DNA of 64,000 nucleotides, from the NCBI GenBank assembly GCA_963702195.1, contig OY969725.1:3247770-3311769 (forward strand). The letters run 5' to 3'. This DNA is from AC-56 sp963702195. GTDB taxonomy: Bacteria; Actinomycetota; Thermoleophilia; Solirubrobacterales; 70-9. Shown in pieces: positions 41,278 through 49,201 of this stretch. A program made the position numbers and the translations under genes. The first letter of the stretch is position 1, and every line of letters starts with the position of its first letter. A model generated the notes under the pieces. It was not told the DNA's origin, made no database searches, and saw only the letters and a program-made list of their open reading frames with translations.

Positions 41278-42242
41278 AGCCAAGCCGCCGCGTCCTTCGC
41301 GTAGTAGGTGAGGACCAGGTCGGCGCCCGCCCGGCGGATCGACGTCAGGGTCTCCAGCACGGCGCGCTCCTCGTCGATCCAGCCGTTCTGCGCCGCGGCC
41401 TTGAGCGCCGCGTACTCGCCGGAGACCTGGAACGCGGCAACCGGGGCGCCGGTCGCGTCCTTGACCCGCCGGACCACGTCGAGATACGGCGTCGCGGGCT
41501 TGACCATCACGACGTCCGCCCCCTCGGCGAGATCGAGCTCCGCCTCCCGCACTCCCTCGAGCGCGTTCGCCGGGTCCATCTGGTAGCCGCGGCGGTCGCC
41601 GAACTCGGGCGTCGCCTCGGCGGCCTCGCGGAAGGGCCCGTAGTAGGCGGAGGCGTACTTCGCGCTGTAGGCGATGATCGGCACGTCCGAGTGCCCCTCT
41701 TCGTCGAGCTGGGACCGGATCGCGCCGACCCGGCCATCCATCATGTCGCTGGGGGCCACCACGTCAGCGCCCGCGTCGGCGTGCGAGATCGCCGTCTTCG
41801 CGAGCAACTCGATCGTGATGTCGTTGTCCACCTCGCCGTCGCGAACGATGCCGCAGTGCCCGTGGGAGGTGTACTCGCACATGCACACGTCGGTGATCAC
41901 GACCAGATCCGGGTGCGCCTCCTTGAGCGCCCGAACGGCGAGCTGAACGATGCCCTCCGGGTCGTAGGCGCCCGAGCCGGCCTCGTCCTTCTCGCTCGGG
42001 ATGCCGAACAGGATCACGGCGCCGACGCCGGCGGCCTGGATCTCGGTTGCCTCGGCGACGAGCTCGGTGATCGACAGCCGCTCGACCCCCGGCATCGACG
42101 GCACCTCCTCGCGGACGCTCTCGCCGGCGACGACGAACAGCGGCTGCACGAGGTGCTGGGCGGAGAGATCCGTCTCGCGCACCAGGTCGCGCAGCGTCTT
42201 CGTGCGCCGCATGCGCCGCATGCGGGTGGCGGGAAAGCTCAC
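41274..42242 (-). CDS. hemB: Porphobilinogen synthase (delta-aminolevulinic acid dehydratase)
   Basis: The 322-residue enzyme joins two 5-aminolevulinate molecules. It has the zinc site DVCMCEYTSHGHCGI, catalytic lysines in IIAYSAKYASAYYGPF and DVVMVKPATPYLD, and GYQMDPANALEG. The cysteines make it a zinc-type rather than a magnesium-type enzyme. The GTG at 42242 is 7 nt after a TAGAAT hexamer, so hemB may be leaderless. It is the most upstream gene of the heme/respiration run. Confidence 0.97.
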   Translation of the reverse strand: MSFPATRMRRMRRTKTLRDLVRETDLSAQHLVQPLFVVAGESVREEVPSMPGVERLSITELVAEATEIQAAGVGAVILFGIPSEKDEAGSGAYDPEGIVQLAVRALKEAHPDLVVITDVCMCEYTSHGHCGIVRDGEVDNDITIELLAKTAISHADAGADVVAPSDMMDGRVGAIRSQLDEEGHSDVPIIAYSAKYASAYYGPFREAAEATPEFGDRRGYQMDPANALEGVREAELDLAEGADVVMVKPATPYLDVVRRVKDATGAPVAAFQVSGEYAALKAAAQNGWIDEERAVLETLTSIRRAGADLVLTYYAKDAAAWL

Positions 42243-42249
42243 CCGCCTG

Positions 42250-42255
42250 ATTCTA
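42250..42255 (-). promoter_or_regulatory. -10-like element of hemB
   Basis: TAGAAT on the minus strand ends 7 nt before the hemB GTG. A start at +7 falls on or next to the GTG. No recognisable -35 lies 16-18 nt upstream. If real, transcription here skips the upstream hairpin region, which would then serve another promoter. Confidence 0.4.
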
Positions 42256-42369
42256 GGAGCCGGGTGCTGCGAGCGCGGACGGGCGGCGCCAGTCCGGCGC
42301 ACATGGCCCAATCAACGCAATCTGCATCCGACGCGTGGCGGTGAACGACTGCGCGGTTCGACCGGCCAC

Positions 42370-42424
42370 AACCCTTCAGCCGTCCCGACACGGACGGACC
42401 TCGCGGCGCCGTCACTGAAGGGTT
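42370..42424 (-). repeat. Nested inverted repeat in the hemB upstream region
   Basis: The outer arms AACCCTTCAG (42370-42379) and CTGAAGGGTT (42415-42424) are exact 10-bp complements. Inside them CCGTCC-CGACAC-GGACGG (42380-42397) forms a second hairpin. A folded leader RNA is plausible. No match to a riboswitch class known to me. Confidence 0.5.
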
Positions 42425-42431
42425 ATCGACG
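42413..42431 (-). promoter_or_regulatory. Recurrent 19-nt element, copy A
   Basis: The plus-strand reading is CACTGAAGGGTTATCGACG. Copy B at 51761-51779 differs at two positions. Beyond it both copies continue to a CCYT(A)TGCGGT-like block 15-20 nt further. Copy A is about 170 nt upstream of hemB and overlaps the outer arm of the nested repeat. Confidence 0.45.
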
Positions 42432-42594
42432 CCCGGCGGGGCGACCCTTGCGGTAACCACCTGAGGGGGGCGCGCCGGTCGCCAATCCTGGTAAACGCAC
42501 CACCACCGAACCCACGTCGCGGAGCCTTGCTCGTCACAGCTCGTCTGTGCTCGGTGGCCGAGTCATCCGCGTTCTGTTGCTCGAAACAGAAGTC

Positions 42595-42723
42595 TTAGCC
42601 GAAGGGGATGCGCCCGGACGACCTTCCGGGGGCCTTCGCACGATTCCAGGTCTCGAACTCGTGCTGTCCGACCGCCTGCGCCTGCTCCTCGACTCGTTCC
42701 TCCGCGCGCTCCAGCTCTTGCAT
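42595..42723 (-). CDS. Possible 42-residue small protein
   Basis: The frame MQELERAEERVEEQAQAVGQ continues to a C-terminus AKAPGRSSGRIPFG and TAA. It is glutamate-rich and helix-forming, unlike shadow frames nearby. It lies 57 nt after the stop of the gene at 42781 on the same strand. An in-frame stretch runs further upstream to that stop, but without a start codon. No family is recognised. Confidence 0.3.
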   Translation of the reverse strand: MQELERAEERVEEQAQAVGQHEFETWNRAKAPGRSSGRIPFG

Positions 42724-42780
42724 CCGTTCGCGCTTGCTTACCCGGGGCTCCGCGAAGGCAAACCGGCTCCTCCGTCGGGG

Positions 42781-43125
42781 CTAGGCGGCCTGCGACTGCG
42801 CCAGCGCCTCGAAGTTCTCGTACAGGGCGCCGGCGCCGAGTTGCTCCCGCGCCCGCATCGCGGCCGGTCCGACTCTCTCCCATAGCCCCTGCACCCAGAG
42901 CCAGTCCAGTACCAGCGCTCGGTCGAGGACATCGTGCTTGACCAGGGTGCCGATGGTCTCGCCGTAGGCCAGGATCGTCCGCACCGGCGGGTCGCCCATC
43001 TCGGCGGTCTCCGGGTCGAACTCCTCGTCGAAGATCGCGCCGAGCGCCGGGCCCACGTCGATCATCGCGCCCCACTGGGCAAGCTGGACGAGCAGGTTCG
43101 CGTCCTCTTGAGTTGCCGGTGCCAT
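42781..43125 (-). CDS. Hypothetical helical protein, 114 residues
   Basis: The protein MAPATQEDANLLVQLAQWGA is followed by FDEEFDPETAEMGDPPVRTI and LDWLWVQGLWERVGPAAMRA. It is all-helical, acidic in the middle and without membrane spans. It resembles the soluble domain of DUF4760-like proteins, but weakly. AAGGAGGCACTGC is placed just before the ATG, a good ribosome site. It is the first of a short minus-strand pair with the 42-residue frame downstream. Confidence 0.65.
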   Translation of the reverse strand: MAPATQEDANLLVQLAQWGAMIDVGPALGAIFDEEFDPETAEMGDPPVRTILAYGETIGTLVKHDVLDRALVLDWLWVQGLWERVGPAAMRAREQLGAGALYENFEALAQSQAA

Positions 43126-43205
43126 GCAGTGCCTCCTTCGGGCTGGCTTGGTCGGATCACCGCAATCTATTCCCGGCTTCCGGGCGCCGACTGCGTCGAC
43201 CCGGC

Positions 43206-44555
43206 CTACGCGAATCGCCGCAGCGCGATGCGTGCCAGTGCCGCGTAGGCGGCGCCCAGGATCGCGAGGTGCAGGATCGGCATCCCGAGGGCGGGGCCGG
43301 AGGCGTCGAGCGCCCCTGACATCGCGTCGAGTGCCGCGTCGAACGGGAACAGTGCGCGCACGACCTTGATCACGTCGAAGAGCGCCGGGCTCACCGTGCC
43401 CGACTCGACCAGCGAGACGAACGCGATCGGCAGCGAGATCATGAATGCGAGCAGGGAGCTCGCCCGGACCTCCCGGGCGGCCGCGCCGATCGCGGCGCCA
43501 AAGGCGGCGAAGCCGAGGCCGCCCGCCGCGATCGCCAAGAGGATCAGCGCGAAGCGGCTCCAGTCGATGTGGACGAACAGCGACAGGCCGCCGAGCATCA
43601 CCAGCGTCACCAGGACCGAGAGGACGACTCCCAGGGAGACCTTCTCGCCGAGGAGCGCCCACTTGCCGACCAGCCCCCGGGTCAGGCGGGCGAACGCGTT
43701 CTCCTCCCGTTCGAGGGCCAGCGAGCCAGCGACCAGGAGCACCGTGACGAACATCAGGGTCACCGTGGCCGCGACCGAGATCGCGAAGGCGTCCAGGCTC
43801 GGCGGCGAGCCGGAGACGACCTCCTTCTGCACGTCGATCGGGTGGGCGATCGAGGACAGAAGAGGGGTGGCGAGGTTGAGGTTCTGCCGCGCGAGGCGCG
43901 CGAAGTTGATCACCCGCGCCAGCTCCCCGGCGGCTGCGCTGTTCTTCGGGAGCTGCGGCTGGATCGACTCGAGGATCTTCTGGGTGTTCTCGAGCCCGAG
44001 GACGTTGAGCGTCTGGCCGAGGAGGCTTAGGTGGCCGCCCTGCAGCAGAAGGGTGAGGTAGGTCGCTGAGAGGCGGGTGACCTTCTTCGAGAGCTTCAGG
44101 TTCGCCTGGTTGATGAGCGTGTTGATGCGGTCGTTGACTAGGCTCGCCTTGACCGGGTCCTCCTCGTTGACCAGCACCTTCACCGTGGGTTGGGAGGGGT
44201 TCAGCGAGGCCAGCGACTCGAGGTCGCTGATGAAGTTCTTGGGCAGGATGAGGGCGGCGAGCGCGTCGCCGGACTCCACCATCTGGCGCGCCTGTGCCTC
44301 GCTCGAGACGTCGATGCAGTCGATGCGCGAGCACAGCTCCCCGCGGGCGCTGGTGATGTCCAGCTGCTGGCCGTTGATGACGAGGGGTGTGCCCCCGGGG
44401 ATCTCGTTGAGGAACGCGACCCGAGGCTTCTCCGGCCCACGCGACAGCGCGAAGCCGATCAGCACCGCGATCGCGATCGGGTAGACGATCAGCAGGACGG
44501 TCAGCAGGGGCGACCGGCGGAGGATCTGAAGGTCCTTGATGAAGAGCCAGCGCAT
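43206..44555 (-). CDS. ABC-2 type transporter permease
   Basis: The 449-residue membrane protein has an N-terminal span (SPLLTVLLIVYPIAIAVLIGF), a large extracytoplasmic domain (about 45-250) and five C-terminal spans ending PILHLAILGAAYAALARIAL. This is the layout of YhgE/DrrB-like ABC-2 exporters, which move drugs, lipids or polymers outward. The ATPase gene lies directly upstream, 23 nt away. The start RWLFIKDLQILRR is the usual juxtamembrane start of this family. Confidence 0.9.
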   Translation of the reverse strand: MRWLFIKDLQILRRSPLLTVLLIVYPIAIAVLIGFALSRGPEKPRVAFLNEIPGGTPLVINGQQLDITSARGELCSRIDCIDVSSEAQARQMVESGDALAALILPKNFISDLESLASLNPSQPTVKVLVNEEDPVKASLVNDRINTLINQANLKLSKKVTRLSATYLTLLLQGGHLSLLGQTLNVLGLENTQKILESIQPQLPKNSAAAGELARVINFARLARQNLNLATPLLSSIAHPIDVQKEVVSGSPPSLDAFAISVAATVTLMFVTVLLVAGSLALEREENAFARLTRGLVGKWALLGEKVSLGVVLSVLVTLVMLGGLSLFVHIDWSRFALILLAIAAGGLGFAAFGAAIGAAAREVRASSLLAFMISLPIAFVSLVESGTVSPALFDVIKVVRALFPFDAALDAMSGALDASGPALGMPILHLAILGAAYAALARIALRRFA

Positions 44556-44578
44556 CGCTCAGCCGCCCGCCCGCCGCA

Positions 44579-45274
44579 TCAGTGGCCCCGCTCTCTCAGG
44601 AAGGCCACGAACGCGCCCTCGAAGTCCCGCGCGCCTGACTCGGGGACCGCGGCATGAAGCTGGGGCGCCGTCCCGTCGAACAGGTTCTCGCCGTCCGCGA
44701 GCACGAGGAGACGCTGCCCGTAGCGCTCGGCCTCGGCGAGGTCGTGGGTGGAGAAGATCACGGTGGTACCGCCGCCGGCCAGGGCCAGCACGAACTCCCA
44801 CAGCCGCTCGCGCTGTCGCGGGTCGAGCCCGGCACTGGGCTCATCGAGCAGGAGCACCGCGGGTCGGGCCAGAAGCCCGATCGCGATGTTGATCCGCTGC
44901 TGGTTGCCGCCCGACAGGGTTCCCGCCTGGTCGTCGCGCCGCTCGCCGAGGGCCGTCTGGGCGAGCATCTCCTCGACCGCCGCCTCCGGATCGGAGACCT
45001 TCTCGAGCCGCGCGAACAACCGCAGGTTCTCCGCCACGGTGAGGCGCCGGTAAAGCGCAGCCTGCTGCGGAACCCACCCGATCTCCCCCGGCGGACGGCT
45101 GATGGACCCGGCATCGGGCCTTCGGATGCCGGCGAGGATCGACAGCAGCGTCGTCTTCCCGGCGCCGTTCGGGCCGATGACCGCCAGGAGCTCTCCGCGG
45201 TGGGCCTGAAAGCTCACGCCGCGCAGCGCGTCGCGGTCGCCGAAGGCCTTGGCGAGCCCGCGCGTCTCGATCAC
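44579..45274 (-). CDS. ABC transporter ATP-binding protein (DrrA-like)
   Basis: The 231-residue ATPase has Walker A GPNGAGKTT, Q-loop VPQQAALYRRLT, signature LSGGNQQRINIAIGL, Walker B VLLLDEPSAGLDP and H-loop STHDLAEAERYG. It matches the exporters' ATPase group. GTG 45274 was preferred to a start at 45385: AGGAGG lies about 13 nt upstream of it and the extra N-terminal stretch is not conserved-looking. It pairs with the permease encoded next. Confidence 0.93.
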   Translation of the reverse strand: MIETRGLAKAFGDRDALRGVSFQAHRGELLAVIGPNGAGKTTLLSILAGIRRPDAGSISRPPGEIGWVPQQAALYRRLTVAENLRLFARLEKVSDPEAAVEEMLAQTALGERRDDQAGTLSGGNQQRINIAIGLLARPAVLLLDEPSAGLDPRQRERLWEFVLALAGGGTTVIFSTHDLAEAERYGQRLLVLADGENLFDGTAPQLHAAVPESGARDFEGAFVAFLRERGH

Positions 45275-45470
45275 GGCGTCGCCGCCTGCCTCCTGCCCGG
45301 TCACGCCGGGAAAGCTAGTGGACCTAATGCGTCGCCCCGCTGGACCCGTGCCTCCACGCTCACCGGGCCTGGCCGCTTCGTACATGCGCCGGCTGGAATT
45401 TCATCGATTCGGCCGCCACAACTATGTGCACGTGAGCGGGTTTAATTGCACCAGGGACAGAAAGGAATCT

Positions 45471-46097
45471 GTGGTCTCAGTAGGAACCCAAGGCGGGCGG
45501 ACAAAGCCCCCCCTCGCTCAATCGGAATCGGGCCTGGTTCGGCGGGCGAGCGCGTGGGCTCCGGGTGAAGGGCCTCGCAACTTGCCACTCCACGATCTGG
45601 AGCACGCCGACGGCGTTCGCTGGGTCGACGTCAACCACTCGAAGCTTCGCAGCGCCCGCTCCCTTGGCGCCCTGAACCGGGTATGCGAGGGCGCGCTGAC
45701 TCAGCGGATGGCCCGGGACCTCGCGACTCCGCGCCGCTTTCCGGCCGCTGGACCGTACGGGTCCACGTCGATCCGGATGACCGCGGCGTTCCTGGTACGC
45801 CACCTGCAGCTCGACGTGCCCGGCGACGACTCGGGGGGACCGGTCGGATCCGTCCTGAAGCCGGTGCAGCTCCTCGTCGGCGAGGGATGGCTGCTGAGCG
45901 CCTGGCTGCCTCCCCGGCTGTTCCGCGGCTCGAGCGCCGCCCTCGAAGCCGACTCGAGCGACCACGATCCGCACCACCTCCACATGGCCGTCGCGGCCAG
46001 CTGGCCCGAGAGCCCCTGCGCAACCGCCGGCGACCTCGCGAAGCTCATCCGCCGTGAGCTCGAGGTCGCGTCGGGCCATCGGTCGCGCGCCGTCTGA
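45471..46097 (+). CDS. CorA-like cytosolic-domain protein or fragment (tentative)
   Basis: The 208-residue product reads GVRWVDVNHSKLRSARSLGA in the middle and SVLKPVQLLVGEGWLLSAWL further on, which recalls the soluble N-terminal domain of CorA-type transporters (WVDV... LFVGDNWLVT pattern). No transmembrane GMN segment follows; the frame ends after ELEVASGHRSRAV. It may be a truncated relic or a stand-alone domain. GTG 45471 has AAAGGA 4 nt upstream. An antisense frame of similar length has shadow-like composition. Confidence 0.45.
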   Translation: MVSVGTQGGRTKPPLAQSESGLVRRASAWAPGEGPRNLPLHDLEHADGVRWVDVNHSKLRSARSLGALNRVCEGALTQRMARDLATPRRFPAAGPYGSTSIRMTAAFLVRHLQLDVPGDDSGGPVGSVLKPVQLLVGEGWLLSAWLPPRLFRGSSAALEADSSDHDPHHLHMAVAASWPESPCATAGDLAKLIRRELEVASGHRSRAV

Positions 46098-46140
46098 CCA
46101 GGAGTCGCCCGGAGCGGCAGCCGTTTCGACGCCCAGCGCT

Positions 46141-46146
46141 TAGGCT
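46141..46146 (+). promoter_or_regulatory. -10-like element of the YmdB-type gene
   Basis: TAGGCT ends 6 nt before the GTG at 46153. No ribosome site lies between. Spacing suggests a leaderless mRNA. Confidence 0.4.
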
Positions 46147-46152
46147 GCGGCG

Positions 46153-46929
46153 GTGCGCGTCCTCTTCATCGGCGACATCGTGGGCAGCCCCGGGCGGGCC
46201 GGGCTCGCCGGCGCGATGCCGCAGATCCGCGAGCGCCACGCCCCCGACCTCGTGATCGCCAACGGGGAGAACTCCGCCGGCGGGCTGGGTATCACCGAGA
46301 AGATCGCGAACGAGCTGTTCGAGGCGGGGGTCGACGTGATCACCACCGGCAACCACGTCTACCGCCACCGAAACGCATACGAGTTCCTCGACCGCGCGGA
46401 CCGGGTGATCCGGCCCGCGAACTACATGACCGGGAACCCCGGTCGCGGCTCCACCGTGGTGACCGTCGCAGATCGCCGCGTCGCCGTGGTGAACCTGAGC
46501 GGATCGGTCCAGCTCAAGGCGGCGCGGTCGCCCTTCCCGGAGGCCGACTCGATCGTCGAGCGCCTCTCGGGCCAGGCGGATGCGGTGATCGTCGACTTCC
46601 ACGCCGAGGTGACCAGCGAGAAGATCGCCATGGGCTGGCACCTCGACGGCCGCGTCGCCGCAGTCCTCGGCACCCACACACACGTCCCGACCGCGGATGC
46701 CCGCGTCCTGCCCGGCGGGACCGCGTTCATCAGCGACGTCGGCATGACCGGATCCCGGGCCGGGGTGATCGGGGTCCGGCGCGAGCAGGCGCTGGAGTCG
46801 TTTCGCACCCAGATGCCGGTCAAGTTCGACACCGCCGACGAGGACGTCTGGGTGAACGCCGTGGTCGTGGACGTCCGCGACGACGGGCTCGCGAGCTCAA
46901 TCGAGCAGGTTCTCGTTCCGGCCCAATAG
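46153..46929 (+). CDS. YmdB-family metallophosphoesterase
   Basis: The 258-residue protein has the YmdB/TIGR00282 pattern: MRVLFIGDIVGSPGRAGL, LVIANGENSAGGLGIT, DVITTGNHVYRHRNAYEFLD, NLSGSVQLKAARSPFPEADS, and AVLGTHTHVPTADARVLPGG then DVGMTGSRAGVIG. In Bacillus and Deinococcus this family hydrolyses 2',3'-cyclic mononucleotides, including cAMP-type substrates. The di-metal ligands are D, E/N, H and H in these motifs. It precedes an HD-domain gene by 11 nt. Confidence 0.92.
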   Translation: MRVLFIGDIVGSPGRAGLAGAMPQIRERHAPDLVIANGENSAGGLGITEKIANELFEAGVDVITTGNHVYRHRNAYEFLDRADRVIRPANYMTGNPGRGSTVVTVADRRVAVVNLSGSVQLKAARSPFPEADSIVERLSGQADAVIVDFHAEVTSEKIAMGWHLDGRVAAVLGTHTHVPTADARVLPGGTAFISDVGMTGSRAGVIGVRREQALESFRTQMPVKFDTADEDVWVNAVVVDVRDDGLASSIEQVLVPAQ

Positions 46930-46932
46930 CAT
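46927..46932 (+). promoter_or_regulatory. -10-like element of the HD-domain gene
   Basis: TAGCAT ends 8 nt before the GTG at 46941 and overlaps the stop of the YmdB-type gene. It may give the HD gene its own leaderless transcript. Confidence 0.35.
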
Positions 46933-46940
46933 CGGTCGCC

Positions 46941-47567
46941 GTGAGCGGTGAATCGACCCCATCGCTCGGCCCCCGCTTCACGAGGGCCCTGGAACTCGCG
47001 TACGAGCTTCATGCGCGCCAGACCCGCAAGGGCTCGGGCGTTCCGTACTTCGGGCACCTCCTCGGGGTGGCCTCGATCGTCATCGAGACGGGCTCCCCGG
47101 AGGACGAGGCGATCGCCGCTCTGCTCCACGACGCCGCGGAGGACCAGGGAGGCCGCGAGACACTCGGGCGCATCCGCTCGGAGTTCGGCGACGAGGTGGC
47201 AGAGATCGTCGAATCCTGCAGCGACAGCCTCGGCGACCCGAAGCCGCCCTGGCGGGAGCGAAAGCGCGCCTACCTCGAGCACCTCTCGGAGGCGAGCGAG
47301 CCGGCGCTGCGGGTCTCCCTCGCCGACAAGGTCCACAACGTCAGGACGATCGTGGTCGACTACCGCGACGTCGGCGAGGAGCTGTGGGACCGTTTCAACG
47401 CGGGGCGGGACGAGGTGCTGGCGTACTACCGGGCGCTCGCGGCGATCTTCTCGCGGCGCATGCCCGGGGCGCTGGCGACGGAGCTCGCCGTCACCGTGGC
47501 GGAGCTCGCCGGGTTGGTCGCCGCGGTCAGCCCGGCGAGCAACAGCCCGAAGAACCACGGGATGTAG
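46941..47567 (+). CDS. HD-domain phosphohydrolase (RelA/SpoT hydrolase-like)
   Basis: The 208-residue protein has the HD motif GHLLGVASIVIETGSPEDEA then IAALLHDAAEDQGG, and later SLADKVHNVRTIVVDYRDVG, the pattern of (p)ppGpp-hydrolase-like HD proteins. No synthetase domain is present. Its C-terminal tail (after about residue 190) overlaps the antisense tail of the GT87-like gene by 142 nt, so the last 18 residues (GLVAAVSPASNSPKNHGM) are probably not conserved. Confidence 0.85.
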   Translation: MSGESTPSLGPRFTRALELAYELHARQTRKGSGVPYFGHLLGVASIVIETGSPEDEAIAALLHDAAEDQGGRETLGRIRSEFGDEVAEIVESCSDSLGDPKPPWRERKRAYLEHLSEASEPALRVSLADKVHNVRTIVVDYRDVGEELWDRFNAGRDEVLAYYRALAAIFSRRMPGALATELAVTVAELAGLVAAVSPASNSPKNHGM

Positions 47568-49201
47568 AGATAGAACCAGTGCTCGGCGGTGATCTCGACC
47601 GCGATCATCACCGCGGCGGCGAGAGCGGCGGCCTGTGGCAGCGAGCGCCGGCGTGGTAGGAACGCGACCCCGATAGCCAGGGCGACGGCGAATACCTTGA
47701 AGGCGCTCTGGAGCCACTCGAGTGAGTTGTCCTGGCCCCAGACGCTGAACGGCGACGTGCGATCGAGCTGGCTCTTGATGGTTCGGTCGTAGAAGGTCCC
47801 GAGCCCGGGGTCGATCGCCGGCAGGGCCAGCATCGCGCCGATGACGACGGCCAGGGCGAGGCAGAAGATCGCGGCCGGGAGCAGGCGGCGAAGCAGGGAC
47901 GTCGACTCATCCCCCTTGGTCAGCAGGCCGCGATCCCCGGCGGCGAACAACGGGACAAGCGGCAGGGGCGCGAACTTCGTCGCGACGGAGAGGCCGAGCA
48001 GCACGGCTCGCTTCACCGGCGACGCGAAGACCACGAGCGCCCAGGCCAGGAGAGCGGCCACCAACGCGTCGTTTGAGTTCGACTGCAGGGCGTAATCGGT
48101 AAACGGGTACGCGGCCCAGGCGAATCCGAGGATCACGCCGAGCCGGGTGCCGTCGCGCCCCGGGCGCAGCCGGCGGCCGAGCGCGAACAGGCCCCCCACC
48201 GTCGCCAGATCGAAGGCGATCGCTGCGGCGTGCGCCGCCGGCAGGTTGTCCCAGTGACCGCTCCACCCGAAGACGAGCTCGAACGGGACGTACGCGTAGT
48301 AGTTGAACGGCCCGTAGGTGTCGCCGAACGTGTTGTCGGAGGGGAAGTTGTTCCAGATCGCCTGCCCGTGGACGAGGTGGTCTGCCCCGATCACACCGGC
48401 GTACCCGACGTCGATGACTCCCGAGTCCGCGATGTTCAGGGCGATGCGAAAGCCGAGGAGAAACGCGCCGGCGACCACAAGCCACGCCGTGGGTGTGGAG
48501 GGTCTGAGCCCCTGCCCGGCACCGCGGAACCCCACCCAGATCATCCGCGCCAGCAGGTAGAGCAGCGGCGGGTAGGTGAGCGGCACGCTGACCCCGATGT
48601 TGCCCTGGTTGAAGTAGATCTCCGAGATCCCGAACGACAGCAGGACGAGCAGGTCCAGATGGACCATCCGCCACTTGCGGCGGAAGTCGAGGAGGCCGAA
48701 GAAGAAGATCCCGGCCAGCACCAGCCAGACGTACGGCGCGTTCAGCTTGTGGCCGAACTGGTCCGGGTACCCGCGGGCCATCTGCCAGGCGATCTGGTAG
48801 CCGGTCCACGTCTCGGTGATCCGTCCTGTCGCATCGTCCACGATCACCTGCACCCGCTCGGTCCCGTCTGCGTAGAAGTCCACCTGCCAGGTGCCCGGCT
48901 TGGGGGTGGCGGTCGGATCGAGATGGCCCCAGCGCTTGCGCTCCGCGGCGACCTGCGGGTCGGTGCGGGCGATCCGGGTCGCCCGTTCGGAAGAGAGGTG
49001 GTGGTCGGACTCGTCCCCGGTCGTCGTCGTTCCGGTGGTCGTCGTCGCCGCCTTGGAGCCAGGGGTCGATCCGGCGGCCGAGATCCCCTGCGCGTGGGCG
49101 GCGGCGGGGAGGCCCACGAGAAGCGCCGCGGCCACCAGCGCCGCGGCGATCGGCCCCCGCCGCAGGGGCGGGGTCAGCGCCCGTCCACCCCGAACGTCCA
49201 C
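47426..49201 (-). CDS. Exported/membrane glycosyltransferase-like protein (GT87/DUF2029 type)
   Basis: The 591-residue protein has a signal peptide (GPIAAALVAAALLVGLPAAA), a Thr-rich linker, a small soluble PepSY-like strand region (GTWQVDFYADGTERVQVIVD) and at least ten membrane spans from about residue 150, with ISEIYFNQGNIGVSVPLTYP, FNYYAYVPFELVFGWSGHWD and ATKFAPLPLVPLFAAG. This resembles lipid-linked sugar transferases of the GT-C class. The start GTG 49201 lies inside the 3' end of gtrA (28-nt overlap). Its C-terminal 47 codons overlap the HD gene antisense. Confidence 0.75.
   Translation of the reverse strand: MDVRGGRALTPPLRRGPIAAALVAAALLVGLPAAAHAQGISAAGSTPGSKAATTTTGTTTTGDESDHHLSSERATRIARTDPQVAAERKRWGHLDPTATPKPGTWQVDFYADGTERVQVIVDDATGRITETWTGYQIAWQMARGYPDQFGHKLNAPYVWLVLAGIFFFGLLDFRRKWRMVHLDLLVLLSFGISEIYFNQGNIGVSVPLTYPPLLYLLARMIWVGFRGAGQGLRPSTPTAWLVVAGAFLLGFRIALNIADSGVIDVGYAGVIGADHLVHGQAIWNNFPSDNTFGDTYGPFNYYAYVPFELVFGWSGHWDNLPAAHAAAIAFDLATVGGLFALGRRLRPGRDGTRLGVILGFAWAAYPFTDYALQSNSNDALVAALLAWALVVFASPVKRAVLLGLSVATKFAPLPLVPLFAAGDRGLLTKGDESTSLLRRLLPAAIFCLALAVVIGAMLALPAIDPGLGTFYDRTIKSQLDRTSPFSVWGQDNSLEWLQSAFKVFAVALAIGVAFLPRRRSLPQAAALAAAVMIAVEITAEHWFYLYIPWFFGLLLAGLTAATNPASSATVTASSVASAPGMRREKIAASAR

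Larger units (their letters stand above)
42243..42594. other. 352-nt region upstream of hemB
   Basis: No gene is seen on either strand. On the minus strand it contains, moving toward hemB, the recurrent 19-nt element (42413-42431), a nested hairpin (42370-42424) and the TAGAAT -10-like hexamer. CACAG-ACGAG-CTGTG near 42535-42549 forms another small hairpin. This is the likely control region of the heme/menaquinone/bc cluster. Confidence 0.5.

Noticed and set aside
45477..46079. Minus-strand 200-codon frame in the 45.5-46.1 kb region
   Set aside because: Its translation is shadow-like (Arg/Gly/Val-rich), whereas the plus-strand frame has ordered hydrophobic patterns and a ribosome site.
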